Assembly (NCBI GenBank): GCA_014379595.1
Contig: JACMLM010000036.1
Coordinates: 1-43,183, forward strand
Origin: Anaerolineales bacterium
GTDB lineage: Bacteria; Chloroflexota; Anaerolineae; Anaerolineales; Villigracilaceae
Length of the DNA stretch: 43,183 nt
Reading direction: 5' to 3'
The notes under the pieces are model-generated. The model was given only the letters and a program-made list of their open reading frames with translations. It was not told the origin of the DNA and did no database searches. The translations under genes and the position numbers were made by a program. Below are positions 15,437 to 23,623 of this stretch, piece by piece (within the stretch, counting starts at the first letter, position 1; each line of letters starts with the position of its first letter).

Positions 15437-15515
15437 TCAGCGACAAGAAAAGAGCCGGAATATTAGTCCCGGCTCTTTTCTTGTTTACCGAATAAAATCA
15501 GATCGAACCTCGTAG
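15437..15515 (+). repeat. Terminator-bearing direct repeat, copy 2
   Basis: The hairpin ACAAGAAAAGAGCCGG / CCGGCTCTTTTCTTGT (15443-15484) is followed by TACCGAATAAAATCAGATCG and CGTAG. The stem bases differ from copy 1 in a compensated way (GCCGAAA with TTTCGGC against GCCGG with CCGGC), so the fold has been kept. It terminates the membrane-protein transcript and lies 16 nt before the sigma-factor gene. Confidence 0.75.
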
Positions 15516-15530
15516 TTATTATAGAAAGAC

Positions 15531-16103
15531 ATGATGAACCTGACCAGTCCGCCCGGGACCGTTGAAATGGATGACCACGCACTGATCGCCTGCGCACAGC
15601 AAGGTGACCGTCAAGCATTCACTGAACTGGTCACCCGCCATCAGGATAGCATTGTCAGTCTCACCTACCGCATGTGTGGCGATTTCCGACTGGCAGAAGA
15701 TGCGGCCCAGGAAGCTTTTGTACGCGTCTGGCAGAACCTTCACAGTTATAAACCGCAGTATGCCTTTCGTAGTTGGCTTTATCGGATTGCTACGAATGCC
15801 GCGCTTGACTCTCTGCGCCGCGACCGCCCAACAACAGACCTCGATTCTTTATCTCTGGCCGATCCCGGCAAAACTCCGGAACAAGTGGCTGAAGAAAACC
15901 TGCGGATAGGTCATGTCCGTCGGGCCATCGCTCAATTGTCAGAGCCGCTGCGAATGGTTCTCATCCTACGGGAATATCAGGAACTTAGCTATCAGGAAAT
16001 TGCCGATGTGTTGTATATCCCCGTGGGTACGGTTATGTCGCGCCTGAACTCTGCCCGCACTCTGCTACGTCAGGAATTGCTCGTTTTATTGGAGGAAGCA
16101 TGA
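15531..16103 (+). CDS. ECF-type RNA polymerase sigma factor
   Basis: The 190-residue protein has sigma region 2 (residues about 17-95, with AEDAAQEAFVRVWQNL and FRSWLYRIATNAALDSLRR) and region 4 (about 128-182, with RMVLILREYQELSYQEIADV and PVGTVMSRLNSARTLLRQEL). It would direct RNA polymerase to a stress or envelope regulon. It opens a three-gene operon with its anti-sigma factor and a membrane protein; all junctions are 4-nt ATGA overlaps, so their translation is coupled. The exact start could be either of two adjacent ATGs. Confidence 0.95.
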   Translation: MMNLTSPPGTVEMDDHALIACAQQGDRQAFTELVTRHQDSIVSLTYRMCGDFRLAEDAAQEAFVRVWQNLHSYKPQYAFRSWLYRIATNAALDSLRRDRPTTDLDSLSLADPGKTPEQVAEENLRIGHVRRAIAQLSEPLRMVLILREYQELSYQEIADVLYIPVGTVMSRLNSARTLLRQELLVLLEEA

Positions 16104-16645
16104 ATATACATGTCAGTGAATTGCTCGCCGCCTATCACGATGGCGAATTACCATCAAATCGTCAACACCAGGTTGAAGGACATTTACAGGATTGTTCAAC
16201 CTGTCGCGCCGAACTGGAATTGTATGTAGAACTTTCGTCTCTCTTAAAAGCGGATGTAGTGCCGTATCAAACTCCGCCGCAGCGTTTTGCCGCGCAGGTG
16301 CAGTTACGTTTACCTCGCACATTGCCCTCACGCATCTCGCAAAAAGAAGGGAAGCCTCCACGTTGGGCACTGGGTATTCCACTTGTGCTGATCCTCGTCT
16401 GGGCTTTTTTACAAGCCGCTATAAAGGTCACATCCTTGATCTTAACGGCCGACCAGTTTTTCGGTGTAGCAATTTTTAACAGTTGGATATCAACTGAAGG
16501 ATTTCTCGAGACCAGTGCCAACTTGTTTCTATTCAATACTCTTGTACTCGTAGGCACAACTATTTTCTGGTCAGCCTGGATGGCTTTGTGGCTGGCCTGG
16601 CAAAAAAATCAAAATGTATTATCTATAAAAGGAGGTGTGACATGA
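16100..16645 (+). CDS. Anti-sigma factor with zinc-binding zf-HC2 domain
   Basis: The 181-residue protein starts with a ZAS/zf-HC2 domain: HHVEGHLQDCSTCRAEL-like order, with His followed by CSTC at about residues 32-36. It would hold the sigma factor inactive. Two hydrophobic segments follow (PLVLILVWAFLQAAIKV at about 94-110 and LFNTLVLVGTTIFWSAWMAL near 147-166), so the protein is membrane-anchored. Its ATG overlaps the sigma stop codon. The signal it senses is unknown. Confidence 0.88.
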   Translation: MNIHVSELLAAYHDGELPSNRQHQVEGHLQDCSTCRAELELYVELSSLLKADVVPYQTPPQRFAAQVQLRLPRTLPSRISQKEGKPPRWALGIPLVLILVWAFLQAAIKVTSLILTADQFFGVAIFNSWISTEGFLETSANLFLFNTLVLVGTTIFWSAWMALWLAWQKNQNVLSIKGGVT

Positions 16646-17670
16646 ATCACATCAATATCTTAAAACGTGCTCTTAACATTACCATCAACTATCGCGCCCT
16701 GTGGATCTTCGGTATGCTGCTTGCTCTTACTAGTGGCAGTGGAAGCGGCGATGGCAGTAGCAGTAGTTCATCCACCAATAGCAACCCCGAGTTTAACTGG
16801 CAAAATCCTTTTGGAGAATTTCCACAACCCTCACCAGAAGTAACAAATATGTGGATTGGGATCGCCATCGCTTTGGCGTGTCTGACTCTGATTTTGATCG
16901 TGATTGGGACGATTGCTCGCTATGTGTCAGAAACCGCGTTGATCCGCATGGTCGATGAGCATGAGGATAGCGGCGAACAATTAAGCATTCGTCAGGGATT
17001 TCGTATGGGCTGGTCACGTGCGGCTTGGAAAATGTTCCTGATGGATTTGTTGGTTTGTTTAGCTTTTATAACTGTATTTCTAATCCTGCTAGCTCTTGCA
17101 TCAATACCCTTGTTAGTCTGGCTTACCGAAAATACACCTCTGCAGGTCATGGGTACCATCGTCTCAGCCGGATTAATTCTGCTGCTGATCTTTGTTTCCA
17201 TTGTCACAGCGCTGGCTGTCACATTGATCATGCTCTTCGCCCGCCGTATCTGTGCATTGGAAGATCTGGGCGTGCGTGCCTCACTCCGCCGCGGCTATGA
17301 AATGGTCAAACAACGTTTGGGTGATTCTGTGCTAATGGGTGCCATGATGTTTGGCATCTCCCTGCTGTGGGTTATGGTTACTATTCCAATTATTCTGGCT
17401 GTCGTTGTAGTGGCCGCCCTAGTGGGGGGCATCCCTGCTCTATTGGTAGGTTCCATCGTTGGTTTCTTCACGCAGGGAACTACACCGTGGATCGTGGCTG
17501 CTGTCGTTGGCGTGCCCATCTTTTTAATCCTCGTCATTATTCCCGCTACGTTAATTGGCGGCTGGCAGCAAGTCTTCTCTTCCAGCACCTGGACGTTGAC
17601 CTATCGCGAAGCATTGGCATTGGAACAGATAAAGGTGAATGATGAATTGCCTGAATCAACAAGTGAATAA
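16642..17670 (+). CDS. Large integral membrane protein in the sigma-factor operon
   Basis: The 342-residue product has a start helix (ALWIFGMLLALTSG), a serine/glycine-rich loop at about 35-55, and five or six further helices. It resembles the YciC/DUF7544-like glycerophosphoryl-diester-phosphodiesterase membrane domain family common in Chloroflexota and Actinobacteria. ATG 16642 overlaps the anti-sigma stop and follows AAAGGAGGTGTGAC, so it is clearly the start rather than the upstream ATG at 16588. Co-expression suggests an envelope role linked to the sigma regulon. Confidence 0.78.
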   Translation: MNHINILKRALNITINYRALWIFGMLLALTSGSGSGDGSSSSSSTNSNPEFNWQNPFGEFPQPSPEVTNMWIGIAIALACLTLILIVIGTIARYVSETALIRMVDEHEDSGEQLSIRQGFRMGWSRAAWKMFLMDLLVCLAFITVFLILLALASIPLLVWLTENTPLQVMGTIVSAGLILLLIFVSIVTALAVTLIMLFARRICALEDLGVRASLRRGYEMVKQRLGDSVLMGAMMFGISLLWVMVTIPIILAVVVVAALVGGIPALLVGSIVGFFTQGTTPWIVAAVVGVPIFLILVIIPATLIGGWQQVFSSSTWTLTYREALALEQIKVNDELPESTSE

Positions 17671-17694
17671 TTCGACAAAAAAATAGAATCAAAT

Positions 17695-17727
17695 AACTCT
17701 GTCGATGGCCAAGCCATCGACAGAGTT
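17695..17727. terminator. Perfect hairpin after the sigma-factor operon
   Basis: AACTCTGTCGATGGC pairs with GCCATCGACAGAGTT across the loop CAA, a perfect 15-bp stem. No T-run follows, so it could be a processing or stabilising structure as well as a terminator. Confidence 0.5.
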
Positions 17728-17772
17728 GCAAATTCGAAGCTCATCAATATCCTTCAAAAGGAATAATAAAAA

Positions 17773-18201
17773 ATGAACACAAACACAAAAACCGCTGAAA
17801 TGGAAGATGTGAAGGTAAATGTAAAAATAAAGCTGTCAGCATTATGGATAGCTATGATGTTCTTGTACATATACGCTGACATACTTTCACTATTCAGGCC
17901 GGGTCAGGTGCAGGAAATACTCGAAGGAATGATGGGTCCGTTTCCGGCGAGCCAGGGCTCGTTGTTGACCGCCTCGATTTTGATGATCATCCCCGCCCTG
18001 ATGGTTTTTCTCTCTTTGATGTTGAACGCGAAGGCAAATCGCCGGGTAAATATTCTCTTTGGTGTGCTGTATACACTTGTCAATATCAGCAATTTGATCG
18101 GCGAGACCTGGATCTACTATCTATTGTTCGGGGTTGTGGAAATTATATGTACTGGGATGATCATCTGGCACGCATGGAAGTGGACTAAACAGGAAAGTTA
18201 G
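17773..18201 (+). CDS. DUF6326-like membrane protein (copy 1)
   Basis: The 142-residue product has a short charged start and four predicted helices (LSALWIAMMFLYIYADILSL, a second at about 58-77, VNILFGVLYTLVNISNLIGE and the last near 115-133), ending in HAWKWTKQES. It fits the DUF6326 pattern, a family without known function. A second copy lies at 19252 with the same order of motifs (ALWIATMLTYLLGDVLRIF, NRWANI, WYAWKW). AAAAGGAATAAT precedes the ATG. Confidence 0.72.
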   Translation: MNTNTKTAEMEDVKVNVKIKLSALWIAMMFLYIYADILSLFRPGQVQEILEGMMGPFPASQGSLLTASILMIIPALMVFLSLMLNAKANRRVNILFGVLYTLVNISNLIGETWIYYLLFGVVEIICTGMIIWHAWKWTKQES

Positions 18202-18245
18202 CTCTAATAATATAGGCTCGATCAAAGTAAATTTGGAGAAGGCTC

Positions 18246-19223
18246 ATGAAAGCAATCGTTTATCGTGAATATGGTTCGCCCGATGTCCTTAAACTTGAAG
18301 AGGTTGAAAAGCCCACGCCGAAGGATAACGAAGTTCTGGTCAAGGTTCATGCCGCATCCATCAATTATGCCGACTGGGTAGCTCTGACAGGTAAACCGCT
18401 CATTGGACGCATGATGATTGGAGGGATTCAAAAGCCGAAGCACATGATCCTTGGATATGACGTTGCAGGGAAGGTCGAAGCAATAGGCAAAGATGTAAGA
18501 CAGTTTCAACCTGGCGATGACGTCTTCGGGGATATATCCGCACAAGGCGGAGGCGGTTTGGCGGAGTATGTCCCTGTCCCTGAGGATAAGCTTGTTGTGA
18601 AGCCGGCAAACGTCCCGTATGAAGAAGCGGCGGCAGTCCCGTTGGCAGGAGTCACAGCGTTGCAGGGAGTTCGCACGAAGGGACAAATCAAGCCTGGGCA
18701 GAAAGTCCTGATCGTGGGCGCTTCGGGCGGCGTGGGGATGTTTGCGGTGCAGATCGCCAAAGCGCTCGGTGCGGAAGTGACGGCGGTATGCAGTGCGAAG
18801 AAGTTGGATGTAGTGCGCTCGGTCGGAGCTGACCATGTGGTTGATTACACCAAAGGGAACTTTTTTTCAAGCGGACAGCTTTACGACCTCATCATCGGTG
18901 CGAACGGCAATTACTCACTCTCGGAATATAAGCGTGCGCTGACGCCGAACGGCACGTATGTTTGCACAGGTGGTTCGCTGAGTCAGATCTTCGGTTCGAT
19001 GCTTTTGGGATCGGTGGCGACATTGGGCAGTAAGAAGAAGATCAAAAACCTGGCGGCGATGCCCAGTAAAAGCGACTTGCTCTTTATGAAGGAACTTCTT
19101 GAGACGGGCAAGGTTGTGCCCGTGATCGACAAACGGTATCCGCTCAGTGAAAGCGCTGAGGCATACCGATATTTTGGGAAGGGTCACACGACAGGGAAAG
19201 TGGTTATCACTGTGAGTGCATAA
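18246..19223 (+). CDS. MDR-family NAD(P)-dependent dehydrogenase / quinone reductase-like
   Basis: The 325-residue protein is complete and serves as the reference for this group. The N-terminal GroES-like domain runs to about residue 120 (VLVKVHAASINYADW and PGDDVFGDI), and the Rossmann domain carries IVGASGGVGMFAVQIAKALG. The zinc ligands and structural zinc lobe of classic alcohol dehydrogenases are not seen, so it belongs to the zinc-free quinone-oxidoreductase-like branch. It probably uses NADPH to reduce an alkenal or quinone. GGAGAAGG lies just before the ATG. It lies between the two DUF6326-like genes. Confidence 0.9.
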   Translation: MKAIVYREYGSPDVLKLEEVEKPTPKDNEVLVKVHAASINYADWVALTGKPLIGRMMIGGIQKPKHMILGYDVAGKVEAIGKDVRQFQPGDDVFGDISAQGGGGLAEYVPVPEDKLVVKPANVPYEEAAAVPLAGVTALQGVRTKGQIKPGQKVLIVGASGGVGMFAVQIAKALGAEVTAVCSAKKLDVVRSVGADHVVDYTKGNFFSSGQLYDLIIGANGNYSLSEYKRALTPNGTYVCTGGSLSQIFGSMLLGSVATLGSKKKIKNLAAMPSKSDLLFMKELLETGKVVPVIDKRYPLSESAEAYRYFGKGHTTGKVVITVSA

Positions 19224-19251
19224 CGCTTATTCGCAAAAAGGAGAATTTAAC

Positions 19252-19617
19252 ATGGAAGATATTCAAATCATACTTTCGGCGTTGTGGATCGCCACAATGT
19301 TGACCTACCTGCTGGGGGACGTATTGCGAATATTTAGCGGCGACTTTAAGGCGGGAGAAATAGGAGGTATGAAGATATCTCAGGGAATGTGGCTGGGAAT
19401 CGCAATCTTAATGGTGATCCCGGTTGTTATGGTTTTTCTGTCCTTGACGTTGAATTATCCTGTGAATCGCTGGGCAAACATCATTGTAGCCATATTCTTT
19501 TTTGGTTTTAATCTCATTGGTTTGCCTACCTACCCTTCCGCTTATGACAAATTTTTGATTGTTGTTAGTCTCGTCTTCAATTCACTAACTGTCTGGTATG
19601 CCTGGAAGTGGGTCTAA
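19252..19617 (+). CDS. DUF6326-like membrane protein (copy 2)
   Basis: The 121-residue product has four predicted helices and resembles the protein at 17773 in motif order, ending WYAWKWV. The ATG at 19252 follows AAAAGGAGAATTTAAC and is preferred to an upstream frame start at 19216, which overlaps the dehydrogenase end. The gene starts 28 nt after that dehydrogenase, so they may be co-transcribed. No function is known. Confidence 0.75.
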   Translation: MEDIQIILSALWIATMLTYLLGDVLRIFSGDFKAGEIGGMKISQGMWLGIAILMVIPVVMVFLSLTLNYPVNRWANIIVAIFFFGFNLIGLPTYPSAYDKFLIVVSLVFNSLTVWYAWKWV

Positions 19618-19640
19618 GCCTGTCATTAGGAAAGCCTTGA

Positions 19641-19670
19641 AAAACGGCCGAAATTTTCGGCCGTTTTATT
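19641..19670 (+). terminator. Intrinsic terminator after the second DUF6326-like gene
   Basis: AAAACGGCCGAAA pairs with TTTCGGCCGTTTT, followed by ATTATC. The stem is GC-rich at its centre and the flanking A and T tracts allow function on either strand. Confidence 0.75.
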
Positions 19671-19744
19671 ATCATTTACTCTGGATATTCATAAACCCCC
19701 TAAATCAGCTAGGAATTGGCCTCATAATTCAATGTAAAAAATAC

Positions 19745-19773
19745 TTGACATTATGTATGTTTTAGTTTACTAT
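19745..19773 (+). promoter_or_regulatory. Near-consensus promoter of the membrane protein/XRE pair
   Basis: TTGACA (19745-19750), 17 nt, then TACTAT (19768-19773). The gene start is 54 nt downstream. Short inverted words around the -10 (ATGTATG and CATATAG-like) could form an operator for the XRE protein, but this is uncertain. Confidence 0.7.
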
Positions 19774-19826
19774 ATGTCTGTCGCACATTACAAGATGTAA
19801 GCATCAACAGACAAGATGAGGAAAAC

Positions 19827-20282
19827 ATGTCCTTCCAGGAAAAAAACATAAGCGTATCTTTAGTTAACTTTTCACTGATTTTGGCATTCTATTTGATCAG
19901 AGTGTTTCAAATGACACAGGGTGGGAGTTTCACTTCGACCAATATATTTCGCCTTTGGGGAATCGTTATTGCACTCGCAGTCGTCGTAACGATTGTTGGC
20001 ACTATTCTCACGCATATTGTCTCCGCCATCATCCAAGCCATAAAAACGGGCGAGGAAGACCCAAAGATTGAAGACTTTGAAGATGAGCGGGATAAGTTAA
20101 TTGATTTGAGAGGAACGCAGGCGACTTATACTGCGTCCTCAATTGGCGTACTGATTGCCATGCTGACTTTTGTCTTTGGACAGCCGCCGTTAGTGATGTT
20201 CTCCCTGCTCATTTTCTTCGGCCTCCTGGCACAAGTCATTGGCGATATTTCAAGATTGGCGCTCTATCGAAGAGGATTCTAA
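19827..20282 (+). CDS. Membrane protein paired with XRE regulator
   Basis: The 151-residue protein has four hydrophobic segments (about 11-27, 40-67, 98-116 and 120-140), with an acidic cytoplasmic loop TGEEDPKIEDFEDERDKLID between the second and third. The layout recalls DUF2178-type proteins that are commonly encoded with a small helix-turn-helix partner. The stop overlaps the XRE start (TAATG), so the two are translated together. The biochemical role is unknown. Confidence 0.72.
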   Translation: MSFQEKNISVSLVNFSLILAFYLIRVFQMTQGGSFTSTNIFRLWGIVIALAVVVTIVGTILTHIVSAIIQAIKTGEEDPKIEDFEDERDKLIDLRGTQATYTASSIGVLIAMLTFVFGQPPLVMFSLLIFFGLLAQVIGDISRLALYRRGF

Positions 20283-20509
20283 TGAGCAAGAGTCGTATCA
20301 ACAATAACATTCGCAAATTACGTTTCCAAAACAGTGAAATGACCCAGCAGCAATTGGCTGAAAAAGTGGGAGTCACGCGGCAAACCATTATCGCCATGGA
20401 ACAAGAAAAATACTCCCCTTCTTTGGAATTAGCTTTTCGCATTGCACTGGTCTTTGACGTGCCACTGGAGCAAGTATTCTCTTACGATGCCGAAGCTGAC
20501 TCCAAGTAA
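20282..20509 (+). CDS. Small XRE-family regulator
   Basis: The 75-residue protein is a single HTH_3 domain: MTQQQLAEKVGVTRQTIIAM carries the recognition helix and YSPSLELAFRIALVFDVPLE completes the five-helix bundle. It is the usual size for the YozG/YgzD-like regulators that accompany a membrane protein. It probably represses the near-consensus promoter upstream. Confidence 0.92.
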   Translation: MSKSRINNNIRKLRFQNSEMTQQQLAEKVGVTRQTIIAMEQEKYSPSLELAFRIALVFDVPLEQVFSYDAEADSK

Positions 20510-20572
20510 ACAATATTCAAGAATATCCGTATAAATTCAAAATAACCATTCCACAGAACAAGGAACAAGACC

Positions 20573-21325
20573 ATGAACAATGAGAACGAGCGAACCACAA
20601 TGACCATTTCCAAAGCTTCAAATCCTATCAACAAGAGGGCTTCAACCTCCGTCAGGGCCGATTGGCTCGTACCCGTTGCGCTGATCATGCTTAGCTTTAT
20701 CCCGGTCGCCGCAGGCATATCCCGTTTGGCTGGGTTGGCGGGCGGCGCGGCAATCACGCCGGAAAATGCGCGGTTCTTCGCAATGCCCCTACCCGTGATC
20801 ATTCACATCATCGGTGCAAGCATCTACTGCATCCTGGGGGCCTTCCAGTTTTCTCCCGGGCTTCGCCGCAGAAGGCCCGCTTGGCACCGCGTAGCCGGGC
20901 GGATCTTAATTCCCTGCGGCCTTGCCGCCGGTCTTTCAGGTCTCTGGATGACCCATTTTTATCCTCTCTCTCCACACCTGCAGGGCGATTTCCTTTATGG
21001 TTTCCGGATCCTGATCGGCTCAGTTATGGTCATGTCGATTGCCATAAGTTTCTCCGCCATCCTGCGGCGGGACATTGCCCGACACCGCGCCTGGATGATG
21101 CGCGGCTATGCCATTGCCCAAGGCGCAGGCACACAGGCAGTAGTATCGATTCTCTGGCTCGTAATTCTTGGTACGCCGAGCGAGCTCATCCGGGACCTGC
21201 TTTTGATCGCCGGTTGGGTTATCAATCTCGCCGTGGCTGAATGGATCATCCGCGCCAACCGATCTAAGCAGCTCCACAACCCTCTTACAAGTAAGGGTTT
21301 GCCAACATCACCGTTGAATTCGTAA
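20573..21325 (+). CDS. DUF2306-like membrane protein
   Basis: The 250-residue product has six to seven helices. The diagnostic features are HIIGASIYCILGAFQFSPGL, the WHRVAGRIL turn, and RDIARHRAWMMRGYAIAQGA, in which His residues lie near the membrane border as in DUF2306 proteins (a group with cytochrome-like conserved histidines). No substrate is known. AAGGAACAAGACC precedes the ATG. It starts 63 nt after the XRE gene. Confidence 0.8.
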   Translation: MNNENERTTMTISKASNPINKRASTSVRADWLVPVALIMLSFIPVAAGISRLAGLAGGAAITPENARFFAMPLPVIIHIIGASIYCILGAFQFSPGLRRRRPAWHRVAGRILIPCGLAAGLSGLWMTHFYPLSPHLQGDFLYGFRILIGSVMVMSIAISFSAILRRDIARHRAWMMRGYAIAQGAGTQAVVSILWLVILGTPSELIRDLLLIAGWVINLAVAEWIIRANRSKQLHNPLTSKGLPTSPLNS

Positions 21326-21401
21326 GCGGCTTTCGTTGAGGCCGAGTAAATGCAAGAAATAATTTTAGCCGCTAGCAATCTTTACTCAAAGGATGCAAAC
21401 C

Positions 21402-22406
21402 ATGAAAGCAATTGTAATCACGAAGTACGGCCCACCCGAAGTCCTCGAATTGAGGCAGGTTGATAAACCTACGCCCAAAGACAACGAAGTCTTGATCCGA
21501 ATCCATGCCACAGCGGTGGTCGCAACCGACCCCATGTTTCGCAAAGGCGATCCTTTTATCGGCAGATTCTTCACTGGGCTGACGAAACCTAAACATGCGA
21601 TCCCAGGTGATGTGGTGGCCGGCGATATTGAGGCAGTTGGCAAAGCTGTAACTTTTTATAAACCAGGCGACCAGGTTTATGCGGCCTGCGCCATGACGCA
21701 GGGCGGTCAGGCTGAGTATATTTGCCTACCGGAAGATGGTCCGCTTGCAATCATGCCGGTCGACATGAGCTATGAAGAGGCGGCTGGCGTCCCAGATGGT
21801 GCATTGGGCGCATTGAATTTCCTGCGCGACGCGGCTGGGATCCAAAGCGGACAAACCATTCTCATCAACGGCGGTTCCGGATCAGTTGGCACGTACGCGG
21901 TTCAACTCGCTGTAGACTTTGGGACTCAGGTAACCGCTGTATGTAGTACTCCCAATGTCGATTTGGTGAAATCACTGGGTGCTCACAAGGTTATTGACTA
22001 CACAAAAGAGGATTTTACGCAGAACGGTCAGACTTACGATATTATTTTCGATGCGGTTGGGAAGAGTTCATTCTCGCGCTGTAAAAACTCGCTCAAACAA
22101 AACGGAGTCTACGTCACCACTGTCCCCGCGCTCGATTTCATGCTTGGCGTGTTGTTGACCTCAAAAAGCAAAGGCAAAAGAGCCGCCTTTGTAGCTCCGG
22201 GGTTGCGTTCGTCCAGTGACAAGGCCAAAGACCTTAACTTTCTCAAAGAACTGATTGAGGCTGGAAAGATTCGATCAGTGATTGATCGGCGTTATCCCCT
22301 GGAGGAGATTGTCGAGGCGCACAAGTATGTCGAAGCAGGCCACAAAAAGGGAAATGTCGTCATCACTGTGGCACGTAACATCACAACCCAACCAGGCAAT
22401 ATTTAG
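21402..22406 (+). CDS. MDR-family dehydrogenase (paralogue 4)
   Basis: The 334-residue protein starts MKAIVITKYGPPEVLELRQV and keeps the family frame PTPKDNEVLIRIHA. The cofactor loop is INGGSGSVGTYAVQLAVD, with Ser-Val in place of the Gly-Val of the other copies. No zinc-binding cluster is seen. ATG 21402 with AAGGA 8 nt upstream is preferred to the ATG at 21393. The next gene, a fifth paralogue, begins 9 nt after this stop, so the two form an operon. Confidence 0.88.
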   Translation: MKAIVITKYGPPEVLELRQVDKPTPKDNEVLIRIHATAVVATDPMFRKGDPFIGRFFTGLTKPKHAIPGDVVAGDIEAVGKAVTFYKPGDQVYAACAMTQGGQAEYICLPEDGPLAIMPVDMSYEEAAGVPDGALGALNFLRDAAGIQSGQTILINGGSGSVGTYAVQLAVDFGTQVTAVCSTPNVDLVKSLGAHKVIDYTKEDFTQNGQTYDIIFDAVGKSSFSRCKNSLKQNGVYVTTVPALDFMLGVLLTSKSKGKRAAFVAPGLRSSSDKAKDLNFLKELIEAGKIRSVIDRRYPLEEIVEAHKYVEAGHKKGNVVITVARNITTQPGNI

Positions 22407-22415
22407 GAGAAACTC

Positions 22416-23423
22416 ATGAAAGCGATTACGTACACAGAATATGGAGCGCCGGATGTGCTTCAACTACAGGAAGTAGGAAAGCCGACTCCCAAAGACAATG
22501 AACTATTAATCAGAGTCCATGCGGTCTCAGTCAATGTTGGAGATATTTGGGCGCGTAATTTCAAAGCCATTACCCCTGGCAAGTTTTCAATGCCTGGCTT
22601 GCTCTGGCTTCCAGCGCGGATGTATTTTGGATTTTCAAAACCTAAAGTCAATATTTTAGGGAGTGAGTTTGCCGGGCAAATTGAATCGGTGGGCAAAGAT
22701 GTAAAATCATTTAAGCTAGGCGACCAGGTATTTGGATATCGTGGTCAGAGCATGGGGGCAAATGCCGAATATTTATGTGTCCCTGAAAATGGATTGGTGG
22801 CAGTCAAACCTGCTAACATGACTTATGAGGAAGCCGCAGTTGTTCCTTATGGGGCATTAACCGCATTGAATTTGCTTAGAAAGGTAAATATTCAACCCGG
22901 ACAAAAAGTCCTGATCAATGGCGCTTCGGGAGGGATCGGTTCAGCTGCGGTTCAACTAGCCAAATATTATGGCGCAGAAGTGACCGGGGTATGTGGGACG
23001 CCAAGGATGGAATTTGTAAAATCGCTGGGAGCGGATAAGGTGATTGATTACACCAAAGAAGATTTTACTAAAAATGGTGAGACATATGATTTGATTTTTG
23101 ACATTATGAACAAAAGTTCATTTGCAAAATGCAAAAATTCACTAAAAGAAAAGGGGATTTATCTTTTAGCCAGTTTCAAGATGAAACAGCTTTTTCAAAT
23201 GCTATGGACTTCAATGGTAGGCGGCAAGAAAGTAATATGTGCGCTATCAGGTGAAAAGACCGAGGATCTACTTTTCATCAAAGAACTTGTTGAGACGGGA
23301 AAGATAAAATCGATTATTGATAAACGCTATCCTTTGGAACAGACTGCCGAGGCTCATAGGTATATTGAAAACGGGTACAAAAGAGGAAATGTAATCATAA
23401 CTTTGAAGAATGATAAAACTTAA
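22416..23423 (+). CDS. MDR-family dehydrogenase (paralogue 5)
   Basis: The 335-residue protein begins [20 protein letters not shown] and has [21 protein letters not shown], the cofactor loop [20 protein letters not shown] and the end [20 protein letters not shown]. Relative to its sister at 18246 it has an insert of about 8 residues after position 50 ([20 protein letters not shown]). The ribosome site TTTAGGAGAAA overlaps the stop of the upstream paralogue. Base use is more AT-rich than in the upstream copy, so the two did not arise by a very recent local duplication. Confidence 0.88.
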   Translation: MKAITYTEYGAPDVLQLQEVGKPTPKDNELLIRVHAVSVNVGDIWARNFKAITPGKFSMPGLLWLPARMYFGFSKPKVNILGSEFAGQIESVGKDVKSFKLGDQVFGYRGQSMGANAEYLCVPENGLVAVKPANMTYEEAAVVPYGALTALNLLRKVNIQPGQKVLINGASGGIGSAAVQLAKYYGAEVTGVCGTPRMEFVKSLGADKVIDYTKEDFTKNGETYDLIFDIMNKSSFAKCKNSLKEKGIYLLASFKMKQLFQMLWTSMVGGKKVICALSGEKTEDLLFIKELVETGKIKSIIDKRYPLEQTAEAHRYIENGYKRGNVIITLKNDKT

Positions 23424-23484
23424 CAAACTGTGCGCCATCTCGTTTCTCTAAAATATATGGTTATTGACGAGGAGTTATAATAAG

Positions 23485-23535
23485 GCCTGGTTTGATTTGA
23501 GAAGTGACAGTCGCTGAAACGCAAATCGTTGAGCA
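23485..23535 (+). pseudogene. 3' end remnant of an aldo/keto reductase gene
   Basis: TGGTTTGATTTGAGAAGTGA continues as CAGTCGCTGA and encodes WFDLRSDSR and a stop. The aldo/keto reductase at 6888 ends WLDLRSDSR and a stop. Similarity goes on past the stop (CTGAAACGCAAATCGTT against CTGAAGTGCAAACCATT). Nothing of the rest of the gene is present, so this is the scar of a lost or relocated copy. Confidence 0.7.
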
Positions 23536-23623
23536 GTTCACTTTCCTTATCAAGATTCTTGGTATACTTTCTATCCTTATTTCCCGATAGTAATGAGATC
23601 ATAAAATAAGGAGAATATTTTCA

